From positions 62,001-126,000 of the forward strand of contig CAJNDS010002173.1 in the NCBI GenBank assembly GCA_905221605.1: a stretch of DNA of 64,000 nt, written 5' to 3'. This document shows positions 32,121-43,613 of the stretch, piece by piece. Below the pieces are notes generated by a model. That model made no database searches. It saw only the letters and a list, made by a program, of their open reading frames with translations, and was not told the origin of the DNA. Source of the DNA: Symbiodinium natans (lineage: Eukaryota > Sar > Dinophyceae > Suessiales > Symbiodiniaceae). A program made the position numbers and the translations under genes. Numbering within the stretch: position 1 is the first letter of the stretch; each line of letters starts with the position of its first letter.

Positions 32121-34591
32121 AATCCCCTGGCTTAACCAAGGAAGAATCCAAACTCAAAGACGCCGAAGCTCTGCAACTCCGAGTTTGGGCCGGTCTCTAC
32201 AGGGCTCCGGTGCCTCTTCCTGAGGGTCGGCAGCCTCGCTTCCTCAGCAGACTTCCACCTTCCTAAAGATCCTCGAATTTGGGTTGCCCGGCGACCGAGG
32301 CATCGACGAGGTGTGTGGTTTTTCAAGGCTCCCCTAGAAAGGTCACAAGGGTACCGCTGGGCATTCTGGTCGTGCTACATCATGAGTTGAGCGGCGGCTT
32401 TATTGTGTGGCAAGGGCAGCAAGTCCCAACACGGGGACGCCAAAGGCGGCAGATAGCTGAGTTTGCTGATTCGGGTCGGCTCTGTTCGTTGAGCAGCTTA
32501 GAGCACTCTAAAGATCCAGGGACTCGGATGTCGCACTTGGATGAGGTTGTTGTGGATGGTGATGTAACATCCTGCATCCTTACGCTTCACCGTGTTTCAA
32601 GCCTTTGGAAACTAAACCCGAATGGAGGCCCCCGGCCAGCCTCAAGCCAGCCTCAAGAATCAGCTTAACCAAGTTGACCAGGTAGCTAGGCCAAGCAGCT
32701 AGTAGCAGTTAGAGCCGAGAGTCTTGGCACTTTTTACTGGCTCCCGATACCCAACAAACCCTATTCAATTAAGAACTAGTAAGCCCAATAAACCCATTAA
32801 TGCTGCCTGCTTCCCATACCCTGAAGCCGACGCTCTGGATGCTAGGGCCGGGGCCGTGATCTGAATGAGCGCGCTCGCGGAGAACAGACACCTGCTTGCT
32901 GGCTTCTTCGTGTCCTAGCGGATTGTGGACCTAGCTTGCCTAACAACCTTCTCCCATTGCCCTATTGGCCTGGGATCCTTGTGCCTGGGATCCTTGTGGC
33001 CAGTGGGTGTGCCTTGAAAGCTGGTAGATGTCTGCTCTTGACGACCGTCTGAGCAGACGCTGGCATTTCTGGGCTTCGTGTTCTTGCACATTGCGAGTTG
33101 CTTCAGTGATGTCCATGATGACAGCTGCCTCGTCTTACAAAGCCCAAGGTGCCCGAAATCCTGAGACCCTGTGCCGAACTCTCAACCCTCTGACCATCGA
33201 CGAGGTGGGCCTTCAAAGCCTGGCCCAACAGAGGAAAGGATTAAGCAAAGCCCAAGGTAGGGGCCTCCTGAACTAGAATCTGGGCATTTCGTGTACTGTA
33301 TTTACAAAGTATTCGACAGGGGGATCGTCTTGATTATTGTTTTTTTCGGCTCCTGCATTACTCAGCCGACGTCTGGCTGGCGCCCCTCCCGGCCTGGCCA
33401 CGCACGGCATTCTGGTCATCGGCCATGGAGCTGCAGAGATGGCGAAGGTGGACAGCCTTCGGACCGGGGGGGAGGGGGGGAGTTGGTCATTCGGGTTTAA
33501 GGTGACGAAGTTCCGTTTGTAAAACTTACTTGTTGAAAGAAGCCGCCGGCACTTCCAGAGCAGCCTCCCACATGGCAAGCGTCCAGGTTTGAGCGTCGGA
33601 GTTCTGGGAGGTTGCTTGGCAACCGTCGTACTTCTCTAAAACCAGGGAAAACACAGCAATGCTAAACCTCCTCCTTCCCAGCAACCGCAGTTCGGGCTTT
33701 CTTTCAGTAGGAAGCGGAAAGCCTGTGGCTCCGATCCTCAACGCAACCCAGGAAGGCAAAGGAACCGAATTCTAGCCCTTCAAAAGGCGGGGGTACATCA
33801 TGAGGGTCGAACCCCTAAGTTTCTTTTGCACCCCCTCCTTGCTTTGCGGGATGCCATTGGGGGCTGCATTCATTTTGCTTCTTGGGGGGGGTAGGGTGGG
33901 TGGGGGTGGGTCTGGCTTCTACAAACCCTGTCTCAGCTCATGCAATCGCATGGGACCTCGGCATTCAAATGTTCGTTCCAGGCGAGCGCTGATGCCTTGT
34001 CCAGTGGGGTCGTAGAGGTTCATGGTTCACGAAATCGAGTTGAGGGCTGCAGGGTCTAGGGAGTTTAGGGCTTTGGGGTTTAGAGAGTCTAGAGTGAGTG
34101 GCTACAAAGCTTGCATGGGGCTTTGCTTGTGGGATCTTATCTGGCATGGTTGCTTTGCGGTTTTTGCGGTGAGCTCAGCTCTTTTTGGAATCGAACAGGG
34201 ATCGTTTTTGGAATCCACCCCGCCGCCCACCCTCCCGCCCTTTCGCCAAACATGTAAGGCGGACCCAAACCGGCACCCCAGATTTCGGAGAACCCCCCCC
34301 CTCCCCCTACATTAAATTCTGTGAGAATGTTAGGGGAGCAGTGGTTTCTGGCGGTGGCAAAGCGAAGCCTCCGCGGACGCGGCAGCTTCAAGAGCCAAAT
34401 CCCTCTCCTGCAGGGAGACTCAGAAGAGGGGAGGTGTCAGGGCGTCGGGGCATGTAGGGTTCAGGGTCGCAGGTTTGAGGAGACGTGGAATCGGGGCTCC
34501 CCGAGCCGCTCAGTGCTGTTTCACAAAGCCCGCCTGAAACCCCGAAACCCCCGGAAGCCCTGAACTCCACTGAACTCCAACTCCTCTAAAC
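32121..34591. other. no firmly supported gene
   Basis: A 129-codon plus-strand reading at 32279-32668 (SHLDEVVVDGDVTSCILTLH) and a plus reading at 33028-33276 (TLNPLTIDEVGLQSLAQQRK) are moderately protein-like but lack splice support. Degenerate TTTAGGG pieces lie at 34048-34085. Confidence 0.35.
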
Positions 34592-34644
34592 CCTTTCTGC
34601 GCCTGTTCCAACCGTGCGAGCTCTCGTCGAAGTCGAGCCTCAGC
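34592..34644 (-). CDS. small coiled-coil exon
   Basis: Acceptor AG at 34645-34646 ('cccccttctgcgccag') and donor GTTTAG at 34591-34586 bracket 53 bases reading AEARLRRELARLEQAQK, a clean heptad-type coiled coil. A possible upstream exon near 34785-34850 (QNASHRQNLISALRHELVAR) is similar in character, but its phase does not match. Between them lies a telomere-like C-rich tract in the minus sense (34700-34746). Confidence 0.5.
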
Positions 34645-35621
34645 CTGGCGCAGAAGGGGGTTTCAGAGCGATGCTCTAAAGAGAAGGTGGTCTTAGATTG
34701 GTAGGGCGGGGTAAGGGTTTTCAGGGGCTTAGGGTTTTGGGGGGCTGATGGTAAGTTACATGGTTGTCTTGCCACTAATTCGTGCCGAAGTGCTGAAATC
34801 AAATTTTGCCGATGACTCGCATTTTGCTGGTCGGTCTGCGTTTCAATGGCTCCCACAGTGCATACTGTATGCAGGGTGCTTCAGCGCAGGAGGAAAGTTA
34901 GAGACCCGCTCCTCCCTTCCCCCCCCAGGTTGGAGAACCTGCCGCGTTTGCAGGGCTGTGAACTGATAGAACCACTGTACAAAAATGCCCCACAACTAAC
35001 CCCCCCCTCCCCCCCCAACAAAAGAAAAAACCCACAGTCACTTCCTAAGCCCAGTCTTGAGGCAATGGCAGACATGCAAGAGGGCAACTCTGCCTCAGCA
35101 CGGCCAGTGATAGTCAATACTCTATAGCTGCAATGGGTACCGTCGTACTGCCCTTCCCCTGAAAGAAGGCAAGGAAAGACGCTTGAGCTTGTGGAGCCCG
35201 AAGGCCGCGCAGCCGAAACCCGGAGCTGAACACCCAAGCCACGTCAGGCCAAGAATATGTTGCCAAGAATATGTTGCCAAGCAGCTTCAATCCCCAGAAT
35301 CGTTCATTTGGCATAGACGAGGAAGCCCTTGACACTTGTTTCCACGACAACCTGTCAAACCTACACCCCTGCATGTCGAGATCTTAGCTTGCTTGCCTTG
35401 AACAAGTCAAATGGGATAGGAATCGAACAGGCTGCCTTTCCCTGAGGGTGGTGCCAGAGACTGAGGTTCCGCGTGCGTGGAAGAAGAAGAGCTTACTCCT
35501 GGCCAAGGCAATCTTGACCAACTGGGGTTTAGGGTATGTACCGCAGGGGTCTGTCTGATTCGAACGGGTATGTTACTCTAAGATGAAGGACGTGAGCTGA
35601 CCTGTCATTGTGGACCGGCAC
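34645..35621. other. intron/intergenic, no supported gene
   Basis: Holds a degenerate TTTAGGG tract (34700-34746, plus strand) and C-rich pieces at 34920-35010. Apart from the possible exon at 34785-34850 I see nothing firm. Confidence 0.35.
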
Positions 35622-35734
35622 CTGGCTTATAAGGAGTCATTCGGTAAGCCTGGACCCTGAGCTCCTCCTTCCAGAATCTAAACAGCATCCTCATGGTTGC
35701 AAAAACATTGCGATTCCTTACGCTCTCCCCGAGC
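35622..35734 (-). CDS. candidate internal exon, unknown protein
   Basis: Acceptor after 'ttacccttctgcccgag' and donor GTGCCG at 35621 bracket LGESVRNRNVFATMRMLFRF, then WKEELRVQAYRMTPYKP. Basic and aromatic, globular-looking. No family recognised. Confidence 0.45.
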
Positions 35735-36199
35735 CTCGGGCAGAAGGGTAACCACTCCAAAGGTGCCTTCAAAGCCTTAAAGCCCCCAAGCACATCGACG
35801 TGAAGAGCAGCGCACTCCCTGTGCCCCTCCCCACCTCGGGAGAACCTCAGAGAGTCCGAGATGGGCTTTTCAAGATTTGGGGTGCTTCGCTTTCAGCGAC
35901 TGCTTGGCTGGGAGGTACCAAATTCACATCAGTTTTTGGCGTTTTCCTTGACATGCTCCTCACATCTGACCCAATTCACTGCTCGGCCCGAGTCGACGGC
36001 CGCCGCGGCGATTTCACGCGGATCTCAGGGGATCGGATGCATTGGAGTTTTGGGGAGTTTTGGGTGTCAAGTTCTCAGCTCAAGAGTCGAGGTGGTTGGG
36101 GAGCTGCAAGTTCAGAAGTTTAGGCCTGGATCGTGGGGGACTGGTGGCGGGGGGAGACTTCAGCGAATCCATGATTCCCAGTGGTCAATGGGGTTTCCA

Positions 36200-36330
36200 C
36201 CAGAGTGGTGCGGCTCCGAACCCGCATTGCCGCAGACCCAGCATAAACAAACATGAGCTCCGTCTTCAAAACGCCCTTCGTCTCAGAAGCCACACAAAGC
36301 TGCCATGTGCTTCTGTATCTGAACCGCCTA
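36200..36330 (-). CDS. weak candidate exon
   Basis: After 'gatacag' the minus strand reads STWQLCVASETKGVLKTELM, then FVYAGSAAMRVRSRTTLVET. It lies inside a 187-codon open frame whose other parts are less convincing. Confidence 0.3.
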
Positions 36331-36983
36331 TCCCAGCTCTTCTTGGAGTCACCCAGAACACTACCCCTGAAATGTAGGCCTCCTAACTGCTGAGCCGAAG
36401 TCACCCTGAGGCTTCCGGCAGACAGCCCGGAGCGCGGGGCTTCCTCCGCATCCTGAGAGAACGGCCCGATGTATGTCTTCGAATTTTTACTTCTGTCATA
36501 GTACCTTCTTGGGGTACTTATTCTTTGGGGATAATCGTAAACCCCCGTATGGAGCGGTGCCCCTGAGGTTCTGTTTCCAGTCTTTCTTTCCTTTTGGCCG
36601 TCTGGGCTCTGGTGTTCGGTCTCTAGAGCCGGAGGACCCCTTTGTGTGGGCTGCCTTTCGAGCACGGACCAGCCCGAATACAAGCGTCCGATGTCTGCGA
36701 TTAAGCTGAGGCGCGGTGGGTCGAATCACCCAGTGTGGTACCTGGCAGAGCTGGCAAAGCTGAAGCAAATAAGGCGCACCCCCCCATATGCCGGCGGCGA
36801 GGGCCCAAACAGACCCCCTCCCCCCGTGCCCGTGGCCTGCACGCGCCCCATGCGATGCCCTTGCTGGCCTCAGGCTGCATCCAGTCGGCTCCACGACCAA
36901 GTTGCGCCCGGAGCCCTAAGCCTAAAAGCCTGCAAAAACCTGGGAACAGTCCTGAACTGGCGGCTGTCATCCCAAGAGCCCAC

Positions 36984-37322
36984 CTAAAGCCACCGAAAGC
37001 TATTTTCCGAAGGCACTCTAGACACCGCAGCTCCTCCCCCGACAAAGCGAGTCGTTTTCTCAGCCAGGGAGCAGGGAACAGCTGGAGTATTCCCACGTGC
37101 CTGCGAGCAAAGCGCTTTTTGCATGGGGTGTGTGGTCGTAGGTCTCTTGTGCTTCTTCAGTTCTTGTTCTATGTAGCATAGAAGTTGCCGGAAGGGGAGA
37201 CCAGAAAGCACACACCGACTGACCTCCACAGCTTCCACTCCGCGCTGAAAAGAAGTCTGCGCACAATGCTTCATGAGAGGATTCTTTGCTGCAGGCCATG
37301 ATCCCGGGAAGCCTGTCCACAT
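36984..37322 (-). CDS. candidate exon, unknown protein
   Basis: A 113-codon reading with natural composition throughout: MKHCAQTSFQRGVEAVEVSR, GLPFRQLLCYIEQELKKHKR and SENSFRWL, ending at TAG directly followed by GTGGGC, which could be a donor (CTTTAG|GTGGGC). No domain recognised. Confidence 0.45.
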   Translation of the reverse strand: MWTGFPGSWPAAKNPLMKHCAQTSFQRGVEAVEVSRCVLSGLPFRQLLCYIEQELKKHKRPTTTHPMQKALCSQARGNTPAVPCSLAEKTTRFVGGGAAVSRVPSENSFRWL

Positions 37323-38326
37323 CCAGAGACCTCAAGCCCTCCCGAAACCCGGGAACAAACGGTCAGTTCTCTAAATTCGTTTTGGCTACCGACAAGCTTC
37401 TGGAACAAGCAAACCCGGATCCGGTCTCCTTCTTACTAACCCAGTTTTTTGACAGGCCCCCCCCCATGCTCTGGCCGGCCCGGCTGCCAAGGCGGCACGC
37501 GCAAGCGTTTACAATTATGCTCCTTGTTTGGGTGCCCTAAGTGGCGGCCTTAGAATCAGGACCACAGGACCACACAAGGGACTACATTTTGAGGAAGTGA
37601 CCAAATAGGCGGCTGGCCTGAGCTTGGTGGCCCTCCACGGCGCGCAGGCGCTGCGAGAGCTTCGCCAGCAACTGGAGAGGAAACAGAGGCTCAGCTGTTG
37701 ACACGGCTACTTAGTGTAAAAAAAAGCAATGTAAGGTTGGAAGCTCAGTCTTGCTTAGGGATTAGGGGATGTCTATACTTTCAGGTCAGCAGCATTCTGG
37801 AACATGCGAAGCTGCTGACCCAAACCACATCATTCCGCAAAACCGCATCTCAACCAGAAGTCCTCCCAAAAAGAAACCTGGGCCGCTCCCCCCACTAACC
37901 TGGGAGAAGCAAAGGGTACCACCCTTTTTGGCTCTCATAAAGGATCCGAACCCAAAAATTAAGGGAAGATCCCAACTACGAGTACGGCGCGTGCTCCAAC
38001 CCAGCCCTCTGGTGAGGCATCGGAATTCAGGTTTGGGGGGGGGTTCTTGGCCTCTGGATCCATCGATATGGCTGGGACAAAAGACCAGTCAGGGTCTCAC
38101 GGTCCTGAAACCGAAGCCCTAACAGCTGAAGCTGTAAAACGGCGGTGGCATGCAAGGAGGAGCAGGATGCTCAAGACAGCAGATATCAACTCGGGGTTGG
38201 GTCCAGCCCCTCTTCAACTAGGCGTACCTTTCAACCGTCTCCAGAAAGAGAGAAAAAACAACCAGCAATTCAAGTGGCGCACTTATTCAAGTTGAGGCCT
38301 GAGCCCTGACTCCTGCAGCACCTTAC
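37323..38326. other. no supported gene
   Basis: No exon with splice support. Low-complexity C-rich pieces at 37460 and G-rich pieces at 38030. Confidence 0.35.
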
Positions 38327-38414
38327 ACGCTGAAGAAGAGCAGCGCGCGCCTTTTCTGGATTTCACCCCTATGCCCGCTGGAAATCCATGGGCAGCGGCG
38401 CATGCGCCGGTGAT
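38327..38414 (-). CDS. candidate internal exon, basic
   Basis: Acceptor 'ttggatcctcag' at 38415-38416 and donor GTAAGG at 38326-38321 bracket 88 bases reading HRRMRRCPWISSGHRGEIQK, then RRALLFFS. Strongly basic; could be a nucleic-acid-binding or targeting segment. An alternative frame is also open. Confidence 0.4.
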
Positions 38415-38736
38415 CTGAGGATCCAAAGCCGAGCTGGGACTTGGGGTTTCCAGAACCTCGTAGAACCTCGTCTTTGGCGGCTCCGGAGTGTGCACCCTAC
38501 CCTAGAGCCCACAGTGGCCTTGGAACGAAGGGGGGGGGGTGTCCTGCTTCCAAAGGCCCCAAACTAGTATACGGGACGGTTAAAGCCCTCAGCAAGCACC
38601 AACTTTGCCAAGCACAAAAGTGCGAGATCTTTGCGAGACGGCGCCGGAGTGTTGAAGGGCTGGACCACAGAGGCAGGCTATGACGTAGATCGTTAGCTCC
38701 TGTTCTTGCTAGTTTGCAGCTGCTTGATGTGGCGGT

Positions 38737-38872
38737 GGTGGAGGTGGTGGTAGTGGTAGTGGTAGTGGTAGTGGTAGTGGTAGTGGTAGTGGTAGTGGTA
38801 GTGGTAGTGGTAGTGGTAGTGGTGGTGGTAGTGGTGGTGGTGGTGGTGGTGGTGGTGGTGGTGGTGGTGGTT
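38737..38872. repeat. (TGGTAG)n/(TGG)n array, about 135 bp
   Basis: About 14 TGGTAG hexamers followed by about 12 TGG trimers. On the minus strand it appears as a poly-Thr run inside a 280-codon open frame (38497-39339). I treat that frame as largely repeat-driven, although the part at 39060-39339 (FQKWRCHTDTASQQKFWFQV) is protein-like. Confidence 0.9.
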
Positions 38873-38879
38873 GCTCCGA

Positions 38880-40150
38880 TTTTCATCGTTGCTGTCGCTG
38901 AGGCATGGCTTACGAGGGAACCTAAGCTATCAGCTGCTATCACGTCTTTGCTGTGGTGCAAACCCATCAGCATCATGCCAGAGGAGATCCTGCTGACAGG
39001 GCGCGCAGTAAAGCTACATAGCTTTGTATAACGGTGGATTCTAAGGGACTGTCTGGATCCTACGCACCACGTATTCAACATCAGTGTCTTGCACAAATCA
39101 ACCTGCATTTCCAAAATTGGCACTGAAGACATCCGACGTTCGTGCAAACTTAGGTGCGCATGCAGCAGGATCTCTCTCCGCGCCGTCTCCACATGAAGGT
39201 AGTTTGGACGGACTTGGAACCAGAACTTCTGCTGGCTGGCTGTGTCGGTGTGGCATCGCCATTTTTGGAAGGTATGGTCAAGAATCACAGCCTGCGGCAC
39301 CTGCAACATATCATGGCTTTCAAGCTGGCCTTCAAGCATGTATGGCTGGCGCTAGCCGTATCTCGTTTTGGGGTCGAGGATCTGCGAGGACAAAGCGGAA
39401 CTCAGGGCTTGGGCATCTGCGATAAGACCCCACGGGTACAAGCAAAACTCTGTCTTGTCCTACAAGTCTGATTGACGGGATCCCGTGAAGCTCTTGACAG
39501 AGTATACGATTCCAAACTAGAGCCTTGAGTACCCTAGGAAACTAGCAAGCCTGCCCTTTCTGGTTGAGAGAGGCTTAGAAGGGAACCCAAGCCCCGAAAA
39601 GGAAATCAGGGCCTTGAGAGCAGGGTCCTCGTAAAGGTAAGATGAAACTCTTCGAGGTGAACTCCGACACTGCGCTCCAACGCTCCCCGACACGTCACAC
39701 ATTCGACGTCCTTTCCCCAGGCAGAGGCCTTTTCCGGCACTTATCTCTTTTTACTAAGTTGGCCCTTAGTGACCTTAGTGTTCCGTGATATACTTGGGGG
39801 CATCGGGGCCTTGCTTCAGCCTTCTCGCACTGGTCTCTTTGGGCAGTCGGGCTTGGGGTTCTTTGGGGCGCTTGAACGGGGCCTTCGCGGGGGGGTTCAG
39901 GTTCTTCCTTATCCTAGAAGCTTTCACCCAGGTGTTCCTAATGTTGAGGGCTTTTGGTGTGGGCTCTCTTACGCAGTGACTGAAGAACACCAAAGAACTG
40001 CACAAGCCAGACCCGCGCGCAAGCGTTTCTGCCGGATCCCCAAGGCACTGCCTGTTGCGCCCTCAGAGGTTGCTGGAGTCAGGACGGCTCTGTACTTGCC
40101 TGGCCGAAGACGTTCGCGAAATGTCAAGCTGTGCACAGATGGGGTTTCCG
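38880..40150. other. no firmly supported gene
   Basis: The minus strand from 39060 to 39339 is open and protein-like, but without splice sites I can defend. The rest shows nothing. Confidence 0.35.
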
Positions 40151-40153
40151 AAC

Positions 40154-40232
40154 ATAGGGGTACCCTTTTGGGGCGCCCTTTAAGGGGGTTCTAGTCTATT
40201 TGGGTGTAAAAGGGGTACCCCTATTTTTGGAA
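40154..40232. repeat. palindromic hairpin element with GGGGTACCCC arms
   Basis: 'ataggggtaccctttt' (from about 40156) and 'aaaaggggtacccctat' (about 40207-40223) are near-perfect reverse complements about 50 bases apart. The GGGTACCC core is shared with the hairpin at 13317-13398. Probable short non-autonomous mobile element. Confidence 0.65.
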
Positions 40233-40418
40233 GTAACCAAACCGACCAGGGAACATTTCATCCAGATGGCATACCTTGAACGATACCCACCTTGAAGTCT
40301 CTGGCAGCTCAACGTGAGTCTCAGTTTGAAGGGCACTGCAGACACGCTAACCGTTCACCACACTGGTGTCCTGCAAAATTCACCGCCCACGAAGCTTGTG
40401 CCAGAGTGATCTGAAGCC

Positions 40419-40697
40419 CTACAAGTGGACAGAATAAAACAGAGATCTGGTATTCTGGTCATCAGTCATGAATAAGGCCGAGTGGTTTGCAGAATCTGCA
40501 AGCTTCCTTTGGCGGCTCTGGGCTCTGTCAGGAAATCCGAACTCAAAGCAATTCGCATGCCTCTTTGTATGATCTGGGCACGCTTGACTCAGTGCTTCTG
40601 AGTTTGTCTGTGCAAAGGTCTCTCCTTCTAACCTGAAGCTCTTGTCAGGTGTGGTTCTATGGAGGGAGCCACGTGGGGAATCGTTGTTCATCCACAT
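40419..40697 (-). CDS. candidate exon, unknown protein
   Basis: Minus-strand reading of natural composition: KSFRLEGETFAQTNSEALSQ, KRHANCFEFGFPDRAQSRQR and DDQNTRSLFYSVHL before the stop. Could be a terminal exon; the splice acceptor is not clear. Confidence 0.3.
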   Translation of the reverse strand: MWMNNDSPRGSLHRTTPDKSFRLEGETFAQTNSEALSQACPDHTKRHANCFEFGFPDRAQSRQRKLADSANHSALFMTDDQNTRSLFYSVHL

Positions 40698-40826
40698 TAC
40701 GGAGGCTTACGCTCACACACAAGAGGTCACAACACACAGTGGCATTTCATACTACGCTGGGAAGAGCAGCAACCCTTAAGCATCAAAAACGCCCAAAGCC
40801 CTGCGAACGCACAGGGGTCCTGCCTC

Positions 40827-40942
40827 CTACGACATCTCCACGTCCTCTCCCGGGAAGTCTGCTGGGGGGTGGCTCAGCTGCTGCACCACCTTATGTTCCA
40901 CAGCAGCAGCATCTTCGTCGCTCAGGCAGAGATTCTCAGGTC
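40827..40942 (-). CDS. candidate terminal exon(s), acidic tail
   Basis: Two overlapping minus-strand frames look coding in succession: PENLCLSDEDAAAVEHK, then GGAAAEPPPADFPGEDVEMS with TAG at 40827-40829. They differ by one frame, so either a one-base shift or a tiny intron separates them. The acidic, Pro/Ala-rich end is typical of a disordered C-terminus. Confidence 0.35.
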
Positions 40943-41441
40943 TAGTGATATAAACCCCCCCTCATGAAAAAAAGCTAGGAGCCAAGCTAAGCACTGCAAC
41001 ATCCCTGTTAAAAGTGGAGTGGCTTCTGAGGAAACCTAAACTCAGACAATGTTTGGGCCATGCCCAGGCGTTGCTACCCCAAGCAAAAAGGAACATGCCT
41101 GAGTAGAGACTCAGAAGAAAGGCTTAGAACTTGGGGAAAGCTTCAAGTGACACGTGCTGCGTCTTGGAAGTGGTGTGACTTGTGGTGCACAGAAGGCCCC
41201 AACAGTTCTTTGACTGCCGATACCGAAGCTTTTCTGGAGTTTTGGTAGTGTTTTGGACGCTGAGAAGCCACTGTTTCAGAACCCACGCCAAGCCCCCAGT
41301 CGCGCTTCGCTGCGGGCGGTTTCAGGAGGGGAGTTCCCGAGTATAATGCATATGAAGGTTATACGTGGTGCTAAGGGTTACGCAGTGGCATGTGGGGGAA
41401 GCCGCCCAACCTCCCAAAGCCACTAAGTATACGTTTCAACA

Positions 41442-41497
41442 CCCCCCCCCCCCCCCCCCCCCCCCCCACCACACCCACCCGTCCACTAACAGAGAGC

Positions 41498-41546
<49 letters not shown>
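41442..41546. repeat. poly-C run (26) followed by (AG)n
   Basis: A 26-base C run (41442-41467), a short spacer and then an AG dinucleotide array (41491-41546). Confidence 0.95.
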
Positions 41547-41548
<2 letters not shown>

Positions 41549-42189
41549 TTCCTGGAGTATCCGTGGAGTACACTCAGAGCATCTGCCAGTGTATCCCCTG
41601 GGGTTGCAATCCCCCCAGATGATCCCGGCAGTGCTCATCAAGTTGGCTGAATTTTAGGGTAGGGCTGGCTTCTCAAAGCAAGTTTTTGCATAACCAGGGC
41701 TGCACAAGATTCACAGTTTCACAACAGCAAGAGGCCAATCCGCAAAATGGGAAACGCATTCGGCAACATTCCAGCTTGGTACACTAAACCCCTAAATTCC
41801 AACCCCCCCCTCCCCCCCCCTCCCCCGCCCCCAAACCCAGTATACTCGCCCCTAAGGTCCGCGCCTTCTTGCGATTCAAGCCGCTCACGCCTGTGAAGGG
41901 GAGGCCTAAACCCCAACGAGCCATTAGCCACTTTGGGGTTCGGGGCCTATGGGTTTAGGGGTTAGGCTTAGAAAGTTCAACCCATGTATGTACAAATAGT
42001 AATCCTAATTGCTATGCTAAGTATGCTCCATCTTCTGCTTGATAGGTTGCTCTAGGTAGGGTCTCAACTTTAGGGTTAGGCGGGTGAAGCGGATGAGCCC
42101 TGTTCCCAAACCTCCACCCCAAAAACTTGATCCACACATCATGAGATGGAAGCTGCAGGGGGATTGCTTGTCTTGCTTTCTGGGTAGCA

Positions 42190-42275
42190 AAACCCTAAAC
42201 CTGACATGCTGAAAAGACTTAACCTTGCAGGGTCTCTTGCAGGGTTTCAGGGTTTTTTTGGGCTTTAGGGTTTTG
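42190..42275. repeat. degenerate telomere-like tract
   Basis: 'aaaccctaaacc' and then TTTAGGG/TTTCAGGG variants on the plus strand; both orientations occur within 90 bases. Confidence 0.6.
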
Positions 42276-42405
42276 GGGTCAAAGCGGTGCTTGGCTCAGG
42301 GCGCTTGAGTTTTGTTTCTCACGGTTTTCAAGAACCCCAACAATCAAATCTACTCGCCCCATATAGAGATAGACGACAGCATGAGCTACCACAGAGGGGC
42401 CGATT

Positions 42406-42640
42406 TCAGCAACGAGCTCTTTGCCTCAAGTGTCTAAGCGTGAAGGTGTAGGGCCTATCTAGGGTTATGGGCCAGAGTCGATGAGCTTCGCGAGTTTTCT
42501 CCAGGATTTGCTCCGGGAGGCCACAAAAAAGAACTTTCGTCATTACAAGTGTAACGACGGCTCTCAAAACCACCAAGTAGGGTTCTTCATAAAGGTGACC
42601 CTTTTTGTTGGTCTTTGGGGGGTTGAGCCTCAGTGAGCGT
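42406..42640 (-). CDS. candidate exon of the 42.4-43.8 kb gene
   Basis: Reads EEPYLVVLRAVVTLVMTKVL, LPEQILEKTREAHRLWPITL and ends RHLRQRARC with a stop. The first part is hydrophobic and may be membrane-embedded or a buried helix. Same strand as three further candidate exons to the right, so I infer one multi-exon gene. No family recognised. Confidence 0.4.
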
Positions 42641-42671
42641 AAAAAAAGTTTTCCAGCAAGGCCTGGATGAA

Positions 42672-42799
42672 CTAAACGGTGTTTGGCTGCCACTTAGGTT
42701 TCTGAAGTGCACCGCCCTGGCTTCCCGATCCCGTGAGGCAAGGGATCATCAGGATCGCTGCGGCAAAGCCAATGCTCTCTAAGATTGCGAGAGCTCCAT
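42672..42799 (-). CDS. candidate exon of the 42.4-43.8 kb gene
   Basis: After acceptor 'gctggctccag' (42800-42801) exactly 42 codons: GALAILESIGFAAAILMIPC, LTGSGSQGGALQKPKWQPNT, V and TAG. It contains a possible membrane-spanning segment (IGFAAAILMIPCL). Confidence 0.45.
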
Positions 42800-42984
42800 C
42801 TGGAGCCAGCCGATGCCACTTTCACGCTAGGGGGGGTGGGGGGGGTGGGTCTTTGGCTAGAGTTTAGGGCGTTTACGAGTTCGCTATGTTGCTGTTGGGG
42901 TCGAGATGCTAGCAGCACAGGCCGGAGGCCCCGAAACGAGTAAATTGCAAAGACTCCGCCTGGAGTCCGCCTGCTATTGACCCT

Positions 42985-43141
42985 AGGCCTATGCGGCCTA
43001 AGCCTTTGAAGCCCAGAAGCCCTGCTGAAAGTTCCTGGTCACTGGATTCAGGCGGAGACTTGTCTTTCAGGGTCACAGGTGGCAAGTGCCAGCAGTCGCC
43101 TGGAAGAGGTTCCAGTAGCTCTTGAACAATGTCGGCTGTAC
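42985..43141 (-). CDS. candidate exon of the 42.4-43.8 kb gene
   Basis: Acceptor 'cactttttggaatccccag' at 43142-43143. Reads TADIVQELLEPLPGDCWHLP, then PVTLKDKSPPESSDQELSAG. The lower boundary is approximate. Another frame (PTLFKSYWNLFQATAGTCHL) is open over the first half. Confidence 0.4.
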
Positions 43142-43613
43142 CTGGGGATTCCAAAAAGTGAGATCTCGCAATGGTGGTTCTGGAGGGCATTCCAGGCATT
43201 TCAGGAGGGGGGGGGCAGTCAGATACTGCTCACAAGAGGTGCTGCTGTGCCATGTGAGGGACCATGTTGACATACCCGATGTCCCAACAACCTAACAACC
43301 TGACTCCGAGAAGCCCGTAAGGAAGCCCTTGAGGAAGCCCCCGGAACTTGTTTGGAACTTAAAGCGGCGCAGGAGTCCCTGACTCTTTGAACCAGCGTAT
43401 TCCTTGACCTAAAGGGATCTGAAGCCCCGGAAAACCTCTCTTCAAGGCCTTCTGTTCTGTTCTTTACACTGCCGGACGAGATTCCCGAAGAGGCCAAGGT
43501 GTTTGCAGCTTCGGCTTTGATCAGTCTGAAAGGGGGATCCTAGAGTTTCGGCCTCTTTCAGGGGGAAGGGGGAAGGGGGCGAGGAGGGGATCTCGGGGGT
43601 TTCGAGGGCTTAC

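Noticed and set aside
41418-41620. Open frames through poly-C and (AG)n giving poly-Pro and Arg-Glu repeats
   Set aside because: Pure simple-sequence translation with no flanking coding signal.
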